Source: Mesotoga sp. BH458_6_3_2_1 (GTDB lineage: Bacteria; Thermotogota; Thermotogae; Petrotogales; Kosmotogaceae). Taken from it: DNA of 64,000 nucleotides. This document shows, piece by piece, positions 12,165-23,226 of this stretch (positions within the stretch are counted from its first letter, which is position 1; every line of letters starts with the position of its first letter). Position numbers and translations under genes: made by a program. The stretch covers positions 558,001 through 622,000 of the forward strand of contig NZ_JFHL01000002.1 of the NCBI RefSeq assembly GCF_003664995.1. Reading direction: 5' to 3'. The notes beneath the pieces are model-generated. The model saw nothing but the letters and a program-made list of their open reading frames with translations, had not been told where the DNA came from and ran no database searches.

Positions 12165-12272
12165 AGATATAGATTCGTTGCCAGAGACAGTAGGTAATTA
12201 AGAGCGTAAGCCGCCTACCGAGGTATGTAGAAGATCTAGCCTTCTGCGGCCTCGATTATGGGGCCGCTTTTC
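12165..12272 (+). ncRNA. Ribosomal protein L10 leader with terminator-like hairpin
   Basis: The 139-nt gap between rplA and rplJ carries the features of an L10(-L12) autoregulatory leader. GTAGG near 12190 can pair with CCTAC near 12214-12218 around a purine-rich internal loop and CGAGG, resembling the L10-binding kink-turn region. AGAAG (12229-12233) pairs with CTTCT (12241-12245). GCGGCC (12246-12251) pairs with GGCCGC (12262-12267) followed by TTTTCT. Known L10 leaders bind the L10-L12 complex to limit rplJ-rplL expression. The trailing U-run suggests attenuation in this organism. Assignment is from sequence pattern, not a covariance search. Confidence 0.7.
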
Positions 12273-12290
12273 TGAAAGGAGGTGCGAGAA

Positions 12291-12833
12291 GTGCTAACCA
12301 GAGAAAGAAAAGAAGAAATCGTTGAGAGTCTATCAGAGGCCTACAAGAAGTCTTCACTAATACTCTTCGCGGACTATAAGGGTATGAAGGTCGCTGGAAT
12401 AACTACTTTCAGAGACAGACTTTATGAAAAGTACGAAGACAGGGCCCAGTTCACGATAAAGAAGAACACGCTGGTCAGGCTTGCTCTAAACAATGCCGGT
12501 TTTGACGAAAGCGAATGGAAAGACTCAATTACCGGTACGACGGCAGTGCTGACTGTGGATGATGAGGATCCGATCTCAGCGCTGAAGATAATCACTGATT
12601 TCAACAAGAACAACAGGACATTGCCAGTTATAAAAGCCGGATTTCTTGAAGGGAAATACTTTACCGGGGACCAGTCCGCAGAACTTGCAAAACTGCCTTC
12701 GAGAGATCAATTGATTGCTATGGTTGTCGGCGGATTTGCTGCTCCGATAACCGGTCTTGTCTATACTCTGAACGGAGTGCTAACGAAGTTCCTGTATGCT
12801 CTAAATGCAATTAAGGATAAAAAAGCTGAATGA
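12291..12833 (+). CDS. rplJ: 50S ribosomal protein L10
   Basis: A 180-residue L10, the stalk base protein that anchors L7/L12 dimers and binds 23S rRNA. The N-terminus LTRERKEEIVESL, the SSLILFADYKGMKVAGI core and the C-terminal helix with FLYALNAIKDKK are typical. GTG 12291 is chosen because AAAGGAGGTG at 12275-12284 precedes it by 6-7 bp; the GTG at 12282 is within that site. It lies downstream of the L10 leader and upstream of rplL by 21 bp. Confidence 0.95.
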   Translation: MLTRERKEEIVESLSEAYKKSSLILFADYKGMKVAGITTFRDRLYEKYEDRAQFTIKKNTLVRLALNNAGFDESEWKDSITGTTAVLTVDDEDPISALKIITDFNKNNRTLPVIKAGFLEGKYFTGDQSAELAKLPSRDQLIAMVVGGFAAPITGLVYTLNGVLTKFLYALNAIKDKKAE

Positions 12834-12854
12834 TTCATGTGGAGGTGTGGTAAG

Positions 12855-13241
12855 ATGACTAAGGAAGAACTAATAGGTGCAATAAAAGAAATGACAGTAG
12901 CAGAGCTTTCTGAACTTGTGAAGGCCTTAGAAGAGGAATTCGGTGTCAGCGCGGCAGCTCCTATGGCTGTAGCAGCGGCGCCTGCAGCAGGCGGTGCAGC
13001 AGCCGAGGAAGAAGAAGAGCAGTCTGAATTCAAGGTTGTTTTGAAGTCTTTCGGAGCGAAGAAGATCGATGTCATTAAGGTCGTAAGAACTATAACCGGA
13101 CTCGGACTAAAGGAAGCCAAGGATCTAGTTGAAAAGGCTGGCACACCGGAGGGCGTCGTCAAAGAGACCCTTCCGAAAGCGGAGGCAGAAGAACTGAAGA
13201 AGCAGCTTGAAGAAGCTGGCGCCGAAGTCGAACTGAAGTAA
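12855..13241 (+). CDS. rplL: 50S ribosomal protein L7/L12
   Basis: A 128-residue stalk protein that recruits translation GTPases. It has an N-terminal dimerisation domain ([20 protein letters not shown]), an alanine-rich hinge (residues 36-56) and the C-terminal factor-binding domain ([20 protein letters not shown] and [15 protein letters not shown]). ATG 12855 has GGAGGTG at 12841-12847; a start at 12837 would lie upstream of that site. It is the last gene before a promoter and hairpin that separate it from rpoB. Confidence 0.97.
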   Translation: MTKEELIGAIKEMTVAELSELVKALEEEFGVSAAAPMAVAAAPAAGGAAAEEEEEQSEFKVVLKSFGAKKIDVIKVVRTITGLGLKEAKDLVEKAGTPEGVVKETLPKAEAEELKKQLEEAGAEVELK

Positions 13242-13249
13242 TTGGGCAA

Positions 13250-13277
13250 TTGTCTGGTTACATATTTTCTGTATAAT
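13250..13277 (+). promoter_or_regulatory. Internal promoter for rpoBC
   Basis: TTGTCT (13250-13255), a 16-bp spacer and TATAAT (13272-13277). It begins 8 bp after the rplL stop and would start transcripts near 13284, at the base of the hairpin that follows. Confidence 0.6.
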
Positions 13278-13284
13278 AAAGACA

Positions 13285-13318
13285 CCCACATCAGGGAAAT
13301 CCTCTGATGTGGGTTTGG
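13285..13318 (+). promoter_or_regulatory. Leader hairpin upstream of rpoB (possible attenuator)
   Basis: CCCACATCAG (13285-13294) and CTGATGTGGG (13304-13313) form a perfect 10-bp stem with a 9-nt loop, followed by the short T-run TTTGG. It lies between rplL and rpoB, where E. coli has a partial terminator that lowers rpoBC transcription relative to ribosomal genes. The weak U-tract suggests partial termination or a pause rather than a strong stop. Function is inferred from form and place. Confidence 0.6.
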
Positions 13319-13346
13319 TGTGCTAAAACATACGAGAGGTGATCTG

Positions 13347-16300
13347 ATGAGAAAGGCCAATTTTGGCAAACGAGAGCGGTGGGTATTTGGAAGAGTGTAT
13401 GAACCTCTTGAAATCCCGAATCTCATTGAGATCCAGACTCGTTCCTTCGAGTGGTTCATAGATGAAGGTCTTCTGAGTGTTCTGAAGAAGTATTCCCCCA
13501 TCAAGTCGCAGATCCAGCGTTCGGATCTCAAGAAGGGCGAGAAAGGCTTCTCTCTGGATTTTGTATCGACCAGAATAGGCGAGGCGAAACACTCCATTCA
13601 GGAGTGCAAAGACAAAGGCCTCACGTATTCGGTTCCGCTTTATGTGACTGTAAGAATCACCGACCTTTATACCGGAGAGATCAAGGAGGAAGAGGCCTTT
13701 TTTGGATACTTGCCTTACATGACTGATAACGCCTCCTTCATAATCAACGGAGCGGAAAGAGTAATAGTCAATCAGCTCGTTAGATCTCCAGGTGTCTATT
13801 TTGTTGATGAACCTACGAAGGCGGTATCGGGTTCTCTTCCCATTTATGTTGCGCATTTTCTGCCTGTAAAAGGAGCCTGGTTCGAGATTCTCCTTAATCC
13901 AAACAAGCAGATAATGCAGGCTAGAATCGACAGAAGAAGAAAACTCAATTTCTTTGTCTTTCTTAAGGCTCTGGGCTACGAGAACGATCTCGATTTGCTC
14001 AGACTTTTCGAAAGTGGATACGATGGGTCAGACGAAGATGAATTGCTCGCAAATGTTGGAAGCATTATTCTTGAAGATATCAAGACTCCGGGCGGAGATC
14101 TTATAGCAGAAAAGGGAACGTTACTGACTGAAGATATTATCGCAAGAGTGATCGAGGCAGACGTGAAGACCATAAAGCTGCCGCTTCCCATTGCAATGAA
14201 GACTTTTATTGCCTTGCAGAAGACATATGGAGAAGGAATGACCGAAGATGATGCTTATATTGAACTTTTCAGAAAGCTCAGACCCGGTGAGATTCCTCGA
14301 ATAAATGCTGCGAAGAGCTACATAACCAATCTATACTTCAGTCCCGACCGTTTTGACTTTTCCGATGTCGGGAGATACAAGGTAAACAGCCGGCTTAAGA
14401 AGGTCTATCAAGACTATCTGAAGGAGTTTGAAGGAAGGAAAGTCTCAAAGGACACTGATTATGCGGAAGAGTCCAGTGTTCTTACGGTTCTTGATGTGGT
14501 CCTTGCGGCAAGACATCTAACAGAAATTGAAAGCCGTCCGGAACTTCTAGATACGAAGGATCACCTTGGAAACAAACGAGTAAGAACGGTAGGCGAACTC
14601 ATGGAAACTGAATTTGAGAAGGCATTCATCAAAATACATAAGCTCCTCGAAGAGAAACTAACCATCTATACTTCCTTTGACAAAATTGCAGTGCAGAGTC
14701 TAGTAAATGTAAGAACACTGATGACCACGCTGCATCAATTCTTTGCGACTAGTCAGCTTTCTCAGTTCATGGACCAGGTAAATCCGCTTGCAGAGTTAAC
14801 GAACAAAAGGAGACTGTCTGCCATTGGACCGGGTGGTTTGAAGAGAGAACACGCAAGATTCGAGGTTCGTGACGTTCACCATTCTCACTACGGTAGAATG
14901 TGTCCCATAGAGACCCCTGAAGGCGCCAATATTGGACTGATGACTTCAATGGCTACCTTTGCGAAGATAGACAAGTTCGGGTTTCTACTGACTCCTTACA
15001 GAAAGGTTCAGAAGGGAGTAGCTAGTGACGATATAGTATATCTTGCCGCAGATGAAGAAGAGCGTTACAACATAGCTCACTCTACTATCGCTATGGACGG
15101 AAACGGTCGTATTCTTGATGAAAACGTCGAAATCCGTTATGCAGGTGAGGTAAGGTATGTCAATAGGGAAGACGTTGACTACATGTCGGTTTCTCCCAAA
15201 CAGATAGTATCAATCTCGACCTCTTTGATACCATTTCTGGAAAACGACGATGCCAACAGAGCATTAATGGGATCAAACATGCAAAGACAGGCCGTACCCG
15301 TTATAAAATCCGAAGCTCCAATTGTTGGAACCGGTGTCGAAGGTGTTGCTGCCAGAGATTCAGGATATGTTGTGCTTGCAAAGCACAGGGGCAAGGTAAT
15401 CAGTGTTGACGGCCGAAGAATAATCGTGCAGAGGCTTGATGATAAAGGTAAGCCTGAACTTGATGAAAAAGGAAAGTCAGTCGAAGATGTTTATACTCTG
15501 TTCAAGTTCGTGAGGACAAACCAGGACACCGCGGTAAACCAGAGACCGATAGTATCAGTTGGTGAGGAAGTAGAAAAAGGAGCTCCGATCGCGGACGGTC
15601 CCTCAACGGAAATGGGAGAGCTTGCCCTTGGGAAGAACGTGCTGGTAGCTTTCATGCCCTGGGAAGGGTACAACTTCGAAGATGCAATATTAGTCAACCA
15701 GGAACTTCTAGAAGATGACACTTTCACGACTATCCACGTTGAGATGTATGAGACGATCGCTAGGGATACTCAGCTAGGTCCGGAAGAGATCACGGCCGAT
15801 ATTCCTAACGTGTCGAAGGAATCGCTCAAAAATCTTGACGAGAGCGGAATAGTCAGAGTAGGTGCTTATGTTACTTCACAAGACATTCTTGTTGGAAAGG
15901 TTACACCCAAAGGCGAATCCGAGACAACTCCTGAAGAGAAGATAATCAGGTCTGTTTTCGGAGATAGGGGAAGAGATGTGAAGGATTCATCGCTGAAGCT
16001 TCCTCATGGCGTTGAGGGAAGAGTAATCGATGTCAAGGTCTTCGAAAAGGAAGAAGTATCTGAGCTTGGATCTGGCATCAACAAGCTTGTCAAAGTATTC
16101 GTCGGAATCAGAAAGCCTTTGGATGTTGGTGACAAGCTTGCTGGAAGGCACGGTAACAAAGGCGTTGTTTCGAATATTATACCGAAGGAAGACATGCCTT
16201 TTCTTCCTGACGGTACTCCAATCCAACTTGTGCTTTCTCCTCTAGGCGTTCCGTCGAGAATGAACGTTGGGCAGGTACTTGAGACACATCTTGGATGGCT

Positions 16301-16871
16301 GGGAAAGCTTACAAATCGCTATTTTGCGACCCCCATCTTTGATGGAGCCACGGAAGAAGAAATCATGACAGAGCTTTATGAGGCCAGGAAAGAGTTTGGT
16401 CTCGAAGACGGAGATAGTCAAGAGCTGAAGACCGGCAAAGTGACCTTGAGAGATGGACGCACCGGTGGTCCTTTTGACTTCCCGATTGTTGTGGGAATAA
16501 TGTACATGCTTAAACTCGTTCATATAGCAAAGGATAAGATTCATGCAAGATCCACAGGTCCTTACTCGCTCATTCATCAGCAGCCTCTCGGCGGAAAGGC
16601 TCACTTTGGTGGCCAGAGATTTGGAGAGATGGAAGTTTGGGCGCTCGAAGCCTATGGAGCGGCGCACACTTTGAATGAGATGCTGACGATAAAATCTGAT
16701 GACATCAAAGGAAGGAACGATGTCTATAAGGCAATACTGAAGGGAATTAACATACCAGAACCAGGTATACCGGAGAGTTTCAAGGTTCTGATAAAAGAGC
16801 TTCAGGGACTCTCTCTCGACGTTAAGGTTTTTGATCAGAATAATGTCGAGCTGGATGTGGATAAATTATGA
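13347..16871 (+). CDS. rpoB: DNA-directed RNA polymerase beta subunit
   Basis: A 1174-residue catalytic subunit. Conserved blocks are present from the N-terminus ([19 protein letters not shown]) through the rifampicin-binding region ([25 protein letters not shown] and the [23 protein letters not shown] block), the GHGNKG-like RHGNKGVVS, and the C-terminal [26 protein letters not shown]. The rifampicin-pocket residues look like the sensitive form (Q, D, H, R and S at the usual sites). ATG 13347 follows GAGAGGTGAT at 13334-13343; the upstream TTG at 13320 would place the site inside the gene. Confidence 0.97.
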   Translation: MRKANFGKRERWVFGRVYEPLEIPNLIEIQTRSFEWFIDEGLLSVLKKYSPIKSQIQRSDLKKGEKGFSLDFVSTRIGEAKHSIQECKDKGLTYSVPLYVTVRITDLYTGEIKEEEAFFGYLPYMTDNASFIINGAERVIVNQLVRSPGVYFVDEPTKAVSGSLPIYVAHFLPVKGAWFEILLNPNKQIMQARIDRRRKLNFFVFLKALGYENDLDLLRLFESGYDGSDEDELLANVGSIILEDIKTPGGDLIAEKGTLLTEDIIARVIEADVKTIKLPLPIAMKTFIALQKTYGEGMTEDDAYIELFRKLRPGEIPRINAAKSYITNLYFSPDRFDFSDVGRYKVNSRLKKVYQDYLKEFEGRKVSKDTDYAEESSVLTVLDVVLAARHLTEIESRPELLDTKDHLGNKRVRTVGELMETEFEKAFIKIHKLLEEKLTIYTSFDKIAVQSLVNVRTLMTTLHQFFATSQLSQFMDQVNPLAELTNKRRLSAIGPGGLKREHARFEVRDVHHSHYGRMCPIETPEGANIGLMTSMATFAKIDKFGFLLTPYRKVQKGVASDDIVYLAADEEERYNIAHSTIAMDGNGRILDENVEIRYAGEVRYVNREDVDYMSVSPKQIVSISTSLIPFLENDDANRALMGSNMQRQAVPVIKSEAPIVGTGVEGVAARDSGYVVLAKHRGKVISVDGRRIIVQRLDDKGKPELDEKGKSVEDVYTLFKFVRTNQDTAVNQRPIVSVGEEVEKGAPIADGPSTEMGELALGKNVLVAFMPWEGYNFEDAILVNQELLEDDTFTTIHVEMYETIARDTQLGPEEITADIPNVSKESLKNLDESGIVRVGAYVTSQDILVGKVTPKGESETTPEEKIIRSVFGDRGRDVKDSSLKLPHGVEGRVIDVKVFEKEEVSELGSGINKLVKVFVGIRKPLDVGDKLAGRHGNKGVVSNIIPKEDMPFLPDGTPIQLVLSPLGVPSRMNVGQVLETHLGWLGKLTNRYFATPIFDGATEEEIMTELYEARKEFGLEDGDSQELKTGKVTLRDGRTGGPFDFPIVVGIMYMLKLVHIAKDKIHARSTGPYSLIHQQPLGGKAHFGGQRFGEMEVWALEAYGAAHTLNEMLTIKSDDIKGRNDVYKAILKGINIPEPGIPESFKVLIKELQGLSLDVKVFDQNNVELDVDKL

Positions 16872-16911
16872 GAATCAATAGAAGGGAGCTACCCCTCAAG
16901 GAGGGAAGCAG

Positions 16912-19900
16912 ATGCCAGTAAGCACATACAAGAGAAAGGTCAGTAAGCTGGAAATCGATATTGCCTCACCGGACAGAATCAAGGGCTGGTCAAGCGGGGA
17001 AGTGAAGAAGCCCGAGACGATCAATTATCGTACGTTCAAACCGGAAAGAGACGGACTTTTCTGTGAGAAGATCTTCGGACCGACCAAAGATTACGAGTGT
17101 ACATGCGGCAAGTACAAGGGAAAGAAGTACGAGGGAACCGTATGTGAGCGCTGTGGTGTGCGTGTCGAATCTAAAGAAGCTCGCAGAAGAAGGATGGGTC
17201 ACATCGAACTGGCCGCTCCTGTCACACACGTTTGGTATTTGAAGAGCGCGCCAAGTGTTCTGTCATCACTACTCAACATTCCTGCGAAAGATCTCGAGAA
17301 CATAATCTACTACGGATCGAAGAGAGTCATTGAAAGACTGTATGTAGTTACCGATCCGAAGGAGACGGATTTCTTTCCAGGAATGACGATGTACCAGACT
17401 GAATATGAGATCTACACGAAGAAGCTCGGCTTCGAAGTGGAGCAGGGCTACAAGGTGAAGGCACCTCACGGACCGGTTACAACAGACATTGACGGTAAAG
17501 TCACTATCGAGAGAATCGATAGCAGTACCGAGAGAGAACTTAACTGGGTAATCGTCAAGGATGAGACTGGGATAGAGAAGAAGTACCCGGTTTTCGAAGG
17601 TGCCCTTATATATGTTCAGAACGAAGACGAGGTTCATAAGGGTGACACCCTTGCCGACAGATTCCTCTTCGAGGATGAAGTTCTTTCCGCTACAGAGTAT
17701 AAGATCTTTGACGAATACTATCCAGGAAAATTCGAAGTTGAGACAGATACCGAAAGCGACAGGCCGATAGTTATAATAACGGAAATTGATCCCGAAGTAT
17801 CCGAAGAGACGGGCAGGATTGTCGGAGAAGTCTTGATAGAAAATGAGTACGAGGCTTACAAAGAACTCTATCCTGGAAAGGTAACCTGTGATTACGGAGC
17901 GGCCGCAATTAAGAAGCTGCTGCATGGAATGGATCTGGAAGAACTACAGGTTGCCATTGAACTGGAACTGAAGTCTATTCCGAAGAGCAGTGCGAGGGCT
18001 CTTAAACTTCTTAGAAGGTTGAAGTACGTAAAGGACTTCATTGCCTCTGACAACAGGCCGGAATGGATGGTTATGGACGTAGTGCCGGTAATCCCTCCGG
18101 ACCTGCGGCCTATGATTCAAATAGAAGGTGGAAGATTTGCAACAACGGATCTGAACGACCTTTACAGGAGAGTAATAAACAGGAATAATCGGCTCGCGAA
18201 ACTCCTTCAGATCGGAGCTCCCGACATAATAATCAGAAATGAAAAGAGGATGCTTCAGGAGGCTGTTGACTCCCTCATATACAACGGGAGAGTTGGAAAG
18301 GCCGTATCAGACAAATCTGGCAGGCCCTTGAAGTCTCTTACAGACCTGGTAAAGGGCAAGAAGGGGAGATTCAGAAGAAATCTGCTTGGAAAGCGAGTAG
18401 ATTACTCAGGTAGAGCAGTTATCGTCGTTGGACCCGATCTGAAGATTCATGAATGCGGAATCCCTAAGAGAGTAGCTATGGAGCTATTCAAGCCGTTTGT
18501 TCTCTCTAGGCTTCTTCACGGAAGTGAATCGAGCAAGACAGCGAGAAAGCTCAAGAAAACGATAATAGAGAAGGAAATGCCCGAGGCCTGGGAAGTCCTC
18601 GAAGATGTGATCAAGGGACATCCGGTTCTCCTCAATAGAGCACCGACGCTTCACAGGATATCCATTCAGGCTTTCATACCCAGGTTGGTAGAAGGAAACG
18701 CGATTCAGCTTCATCCGCTTGTCTGTGCACCATTCAACGCAGACTTTGACGGTGACCAGATGGCTGTACACGTTCCCTTATCCGCAGCTGCCCAGGCAGA
18801 GGCAAAGTTCCTCATGCTCAGCAGATACAACGTGATTTCCCCTGCGAGCGGGAAGCCTATTTCGATGCCCGGTAAGGACATAATCGTTGGTGTTTACTAT
18901 CTTACGACCGTTGACCACGAGTATGAGAAGAAGGAAAAAGAAGTCATGGATTACTACTCGACCCTCCTCAAAGATGAGAAGATTTCCGATGTTGAAGCGA
19001 GGAGAATGGTCAGGGAAAAGGCTCTTGAATGGGTCGATTGGAAGTTCTCTTCTCCAGGAGAAGCGCTTCTTGCTTACGACATGGAATATATATCACTTCA
19101 CGATCCTATTCTTGTTCAGCTGGATTCCTCATCCGGCGAGCTCACACTGACAACGGTAGGAAGGATAATATTCAACACAATAGTCCCAGAAAAGCTCAAA
19201 GACCACATGAAGAAGTTCAACAAGAAAGCTATAAAAAAGTTGATCTACGACTGCTTCCATGAATACGGAATCGATAGGACGGCAGATCTTCTGGACGATA
19301 TGATGTCTCTTGGTTTCCACTATGCAACTGCTTCGGGCCTGACAATATCGATAAATGATATCGTTGTTTATCCGCAGAAGGACAAGGTTATCGATGCCGC
19401 TCAGGAAAGGGTAGACCAGATCGAGAACCTGTATAAGTCGGGATTCTTGACTGAAGATGGTAGAACACAGGAGATAATTAGAATCTGGTCCGATACGACT
19501 CAGGAGATAATGGAAAAGACGTACACGGAGTTCGAAAAGTATCCGTTCAATCCAATTTACATGATGGTCGATTCCGGAGCTAGAGGTAACATAGACCAGC
19601 TGAAGCAACTCGCTGGTATGCGAGGTTTGATGGCCGATCCATCGGGGAAGACGATCGAAGTACCGATAAAATCAAATTTCAGAGATGGACTAACGGAGCT
19701 TGAGTTCTTCACATCTACCCATGGTGCAAGAAAGGGTTCGGCCGATACGGCTCTTCGAACGTCGTTCGCCGGTTACCTCACCAGAAGGCTAGTCGATGTC
19801 TCCCAGACAATAACCGTAACTACACCAAACTGCGGCACTCATGAAGGTATCGAGGCCGTTGAACTGATGGCTGACGGTGTAACAATTGAGAAGCTCGAGG

Positions 19901-21606
19901 AGTTCCTTTTTGGGAGGGTTCTTGCGTCCGATGTTATCAACCCTCTGACAGGGAAGGTCTTGAAAAACGAGAAGACTGGAAAGGAATACTTCCGCGATAC
20001 GATGATTAGAGATGAAGACGCCGCATTCCTTTCAAACTACAGAGCCAGTGTTGAAGTTGCCCGCGAAGAGATTTTGAGTATTCCAAAGGTGACAAGACTC
20101 ATAAACTATACCGAACTGGACGAGAGTATCACTCTCAATGACAAGGAATACAAAGTAGGCACCCATATCGGGAGCGATCTTCTTCACCAGCTAAAGAATT
20201 CCGAAGTTGAGGAAGTGAAGGTGATTACCTTCCCATGCGTGGGTCAGATCTTTGCAGGCGATCCCGTAAAGAATGGCAGTAAAGAAATGCTTGTGAAGTA
20301 TCAGGAGAAGATAGACGAGCTTACGGCGAAGAAGCTGCAGAAAAACGAAATCGACAAAGTCTACGTTCGACCGACAATAAAGGTCAGATCTGTACTAACT
20401 TGCGAATCCGATAGCGGAGTCTGCGCAATGTGTTACGGAATGGATCTTTCAAATCACGAGATTGTCAACGTCGGAGAATCCGTTGGTGTAGTCGCCGCCC
20501 AATCGATCGGTGAACCAGGCACACAGCTGACGATGAGGACGTTCCACACTGGAGGTATAGCCACCGGACAGGACATAACCAGAGGTCTTCCAAGGGCAGA
20601 AGAACTGTTCGAGGCCCGAAAGAAACTCAAGGATCCTGAAGCGCTCTTTATTGAGAAAGGTGATAGTGGTTTCGTGAAGGATCTCGTTTCTGACGACAAG
20701 GGAAGAAGAAAGGTTTACATTGAAACTAAGACCGGAGGTATCAGTGAATACGATCTCTCCTCTAGCATCAAACCCAAGATCGAGATCGGTGACAAGGTCA
20801 CTGAAGGACAGGCAATAACAACGGGAACCGTAAGGCCAAGGAAACTGATGGAAAAGCTAGGTCTGGTTCAAACAGCACTTTATCTTCTCACCGAGATCAA
20901 ACGCGTCTATGCAGAACAGGGTGTTGAGATTCACGATAAGCACTTTGAGCTGATAATCAGACAGATGCTTTCTAAAGTTGAAGTCACGGATCCTGGAGAC
21001 ACCGACTTCTTGCCGGGAGACCTTCTTGACATTGTCGAAATCAGAAAAATAAACAAGACAATAGATGAAGCAAACAGCAGAGTTGGAGAGAACAGAGAGT
21101 ATGTAATCGATAAGAGATTGGCAAGGAGAGTCCTTGGCGAAGATGAAGATGGAAAGATACAGAAGATTGCGGCTGAGGGCGAACCAATAAGTGAAGAGCT
21201 TCTTGAGAAGATTCTCAAAGTCGGTATAAAGCAAATACTGATATATGACGTCGATGAGGACCATTATCAGAAGCTTGTTGATGACTTCAATCCCGATACG
21301 GTAATTCCCGAGAAGAAGATCCAGATAATGCCGAAGGATCCGATAAAGTTCAAGCGAAAGCTTCTCCGAATTACCAAGGCCTCTCTTGAGAGTGAAGGCT
21401 GGTTGTCGGCCGCTTCGTTCCAGCAGACGCCACAGATCCTTACCGAAGCATCTGTTGCAGGGAAGTCAGACTTCCTGCTCGGACTGAAAGAAAACGTAAT
21501 CGTAGGCCAGTTAATACCCGCAGGAACTGGTCTTGATATGTATGCCAATCTGCAAGTTGAAGAGGCTGCCATACCCTCACAGTTTAAGGAAGAGGAGCTA
21601 GCCTGA
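16912..21606 (+). CDS. rpoC: DNA-directed RNA polymerase beta' subunit
   Basis: A 1564-residue catalytic subunit. The N-terminal zinc ribbon uses C63, C65, C78 and C81. The magnesium-binding active-site motif NADFDGDQ is at 609-615, about 150 residues later than in E. coli. The extra sequence lies mainly around residues 140-310 and is an acidic, beta-rich insertion, as reported for Thermotogales. The second zinc site ([13 protein letters not shown]), the trigger-loop region and the C-terminal [18 protein letters not shown] motif are intact. It lies 40 bp after rpoB and ends at a strong terminator. Confidence 0.97.
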   Translation: MPVSTYKRKVSKLEIDIASPDRIKGWSSGEVKKPETINYRTFKPERDGLFCEKIFGPTKDYECTCGKYKGKKYEGTVCERCGVRVESKEARRRRMGHIELAAPVTHVWYLKSAPSVLSSLLNIPAKDLENIIYYGSKRVIERLYVVTDPKETDFFPGMTMYQTEYEIYTKKLGFEVEQGYKVKAPHGPVTTDIDGKVTIERIDSSTERELNWVIVKDETGIEKKYPVFEGALIYVQNEDEVHKGDTLADRFLFEDEVLSATEYKIFDEYYPGKFEVETDTESDRPIVIITEIDPEVSEETGRIVGEVLIENEYEAYKELYPGKVTCDYGAAAIKKLLHGMDLEELQVAIELELKSIPKSSARALKLLRRLKYVKDFIASDNRPEWMVMDVVPVIPPDLRPMIQIEGGRFATTDLNDLYRRVINRNNRLAKLLQIGAPDIIIRNEKRMLQEAVDSLIYNGRVGKAVSDKSGRPLKSLTDLVKGKKGRFRRNLLGKRVDYSGRAVIVVGPDLKIHECGIPKRVAMELFKPFVLSRLLHGSESSKTARKLKKTIIEKEMPEAWEVLEDVIKGHPVLLNRAPTLHRISIQAFIPRLVEGNAIQLHPLVCAPFNADFDGDQMAVHVPLSAAAQAEAKFLMLSRYNVISPASGKPISMPGKDIIVGVYYLTTVDHEYEKKEKEVMDYYSTLLKDEKISDVEARRMVREKALEWVDWKFSSPGEALLAYDMEYISLHDPILVQLDSSSGELTLTTVGRIIFNTIVPEKLKDHMKKFNKKAIKKLIYDCFHEYGIDRTADLLDDMMSLGFHYATASGLTISINDIVVYPQKDKVIDAAQERVDQIENLYKSGFLTEDGRTQEIIRIWSDTTQEIMEKTYTEFEKYPFNPIYMMVDSGARGNIDQLKQLAGMRGLMADPSGKTIEVPIKSNFRDGLTELEFFTSTHGARKGSADTALRTSFAGYLTRRLVDVSQTITVTTPNCGTHEGIEAVELMADGVTIEKLEEFLFGRVLASDVINPLTGKVLKNEKTGKEYFRDTMIRDEDAAFLSNYRASVEVAREEILSIPKVTRLINYTELDESITLNDKEYKVGTHIGSDLLHQLKNSEVEEVKVITFPCVGQIFAGDPVKNGSKEMLVKYQEKIDELTAKKLQKNEIDKVYVRPTIKVRSVLTCESDSGVCAMCYGMDLSNHEIVNVGESVGVVAAQSIGEPGTQLTMRTFHTGGIATGQDITRGLPRAEELFEARKKLKDPEALFIEKGDSGFVKDLVSDDKGRRKVYIETKTGGISEYDLSSSIKPKIEIGDKVTEGQAITTGTVRPRKLMEKLGLVQTALYLLTEIKRVYAEQGVEIHDKHFELIIRQMLSKVEVTDPGDTDFLPGDLLDIVEIRKINKTIDEANSRVGENREYVIDKRLARRVLGEDEDGKIQKIAAEGEPISEELLEKILKVGIKQILIYDVDEDHYQKLVDDFNPDTVIPEKKIQIMPKDPIKFKRKLLRITKASLESEGWLSAASFQQTPQILTEASVAGKSDFLLGLKENVIVGQLIPAGTGLDMYANLQVEEAAIPSQFKEEELA

Positions 21607-21631
21607 TCTAAGCGCGGAACTGTTAGCAATG

Positions 21632-21665
21632 GCGGAAAGCGTGCTGCGCTTTCCGCTTTTCTTTT
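21632..21665 (+). terminator. Rho-independent terminator after rpoC
   Basis: GCGGAAAGCG (21632-21641) pairs with CGCTTTCCGC (21647-21656) around a 5-nt loop, then TTTTCTTTT. A 10-bp GC-rich stem with a strong T-run ends the rpoBC transcript. Confidence 0.92.
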
Positions 21666-21714
21666 GGAATGGTAACATTATATGGGACAGATACTCTATC
21701 ATCTGGGGGCAAAG

Positions 21715-23226
21715 TTGTCGAAGCCGGTTTTGGAAATAACGGATCTTAAGAAGACGTACAGTATAAGCGGAACGAGAGCCCTTGACGGAGCGACTCTCGC
21801 TTTTTACTCAGGAGAGATCGCCTCTCTTCTTGGAGAAAATGGAGCGGGCAAGACTACGCTTATGAAAGCCATTGTTGGAATTGAAAAGCCGGACAGTGGT
21901 TCAATGCTATTACAAGGTGAGAAGTACATCCCTTTGGGCCCCTATTCCGCGTTGGAGAAGGGTATAGGAATGGTCCCTCAGAGCCTGAAAGTGATTTCTC
22001 AGCTAACCGTATTTGAGAATTTGTTGCTGGGGTTCAGAAGTAATTGGCCAGGAAGGACAATTAAGCACTTCAAAGAAAAAATCGAAGAGGTTATGCAGCG
22101 TTATCGCCTTCAGCTCCCCTTAGATATGAAGGTTGAACTGCTATCAACGGGACAGCGGCAAAAGCTGGAAGTGCTGAGAATACTCCAGAATTCTCCGGGG
22201 ATAATCATTTTCGATGAACCTACAACTCTTATCTCTGAAACCGATAAAGGTGAGCTTTTCGAGACTTTCAGAAGGTTTAAGGCCGAAGGAAAGACAGTTT
22301 TGTTTATCACTCACAAGCTGTACGAAGCCTACTCTGTTTCAGATCGAATATACGTTATTCGGTCGGGAGTAATCATTGGCCGCTACAAAAGAGATGAGAC
22401 TTCGGTAGAGGAGCTTCACGATCTAGTTTCTGGAGAAGAGACTCGTCCAGATAGGGTTCAACTGTCGTCTGCCGGAGAAGTAGTTTTACGAGTCGAGGAA
22501 CTGGGTATCGAAGGTTCTGTAGAGGGGGAAGAAGCTGTAAAGGAAACATCCTTCGAAGTGAGAAGAGGCGAGCTTCTCGCGATTTCGGGTGTACCCGGAA
22601 ATGGTCAGGAAGAGCTCCTGGAGGGAATATTCGGGATGAGAAAGATTCTTTCGGGAAGGGTTCTTCTCGATGGAAAGGATGTTACCAACGTTCCTCCCCG
22701 CAATCTCAGAAAGCTGGGGTTGGCAGCTTTACCTTCGGACAGAGACGGCGCGGCAAGCTGTAAAAACGCAACAATAAAGGATAATCTCGTCATCCACAAA
22801 GTCGCTGACGGCGGATGGATTGTTGATGATAGGGGGCTAGACGCCTTTGCCAGAAGTCTTCTAAGCGATTATGGCGTTTTGTATGGCAGTATCTTCGATC
22901 CTGCCTCCTCTCTATCTGGAGGTAATCTCCAGAAGCTGCTGCTTTCAAGAGAGATCAGTTCTGAACCCAGGGCCCTCCTGCTGGGAGAACCCTCTAGAGG
23001 TCTGGATGTTAAGCATCTTCACATACTGCGCACAGTTTTGGCAAGGATAAAAGAAGAGATGGCGGTTGTCGTTTTTACGGCAGATCTTGAAGAAGCCCTG
23101 AAAGTTGGTGACAGGATCATAGTCATGTCTGAAGGAAGGATCGTCTTTAATGCCGTCAATAGACCAGGATTGAGTAAACATATGATCGGTAAACTCATAC
23201 TGAAGGCAACGGGAGAGAGGCAGTGA
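21715..23226 (+). CDS. Nucleoside/simple-sugar ABC transporter, double ATP-binding protein
   Basis: An ATPase of the NupA/YufO/RbsA-like class with two fused nucleotide-binding domains. The first has Walker A GENGAGKTT, a variant signature LSTGQ and Walker B IIIFDEPT. The second has a degenerate Walker A (GVPGNGQEE, lacking the GKT/S lysine), signature LSGGNLQK and Walker B LLLGEPSRGLD. One degenerate site is normal for this class. TTG 21715 (MSKPVLEITDLKKTY) is preferred because homologues start there and GGGGG lies just upstream; ATG 21682 would add 11 residues. It overlaps the first permease by 4 bp. The permease types point to nucleosides or related compounds. Confidence 0.85.
   Translation: MSKPVLEITDLKKTYSISGTRALDGATLAFYSGEIASLLGENGAGKTTLMKAIVGIEKPDSGSMLLQGEKYIPLGPYSALEKGIGMVPQSLKVISQLTVFENLLLGFRSNWPGRTIKHFKEKIEEVMQRYRLQLPLDMKVELLSTGQRQKLEVLRILQNSPGIIIFDEPTTLISETDKGELFETFRRFKAEGKTVLFITHKLYEAYSVSDRIYVIRSGVIIGRYKRDETSVEELHDLVSGEETRPDRVQLSSAGEVVLRVEELGIEGSVEGEEAVKETSFEVRRGELLAISGVPGNGQEELLEGIFGMRKILSGRVLLDGKDVTNVPPRNLRKLGLAALPSDRDGAASCKNATIKDNLVIHKVADGGWIVDDRGLDAFARSLLSDYGVLYGSIFDPASSLSGGNLQKLLLSREISSEPRALLLGEPSRGLDVKHLHILRTVLARIKEEMAVVVFTADLEEALKVGDRIIVMSEGRIVFNAVNRPGLSKHMIGKLILKATGERQ

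Noticed and set aside
12761-13597. Minus-strand open frame of 278 codons over rplL and the start of rpoB
   Set aside because: Serine- and alanine-rich complement of rplL/rpoB, which are certain genes; it would read through the rpoB promoter and hairpin.
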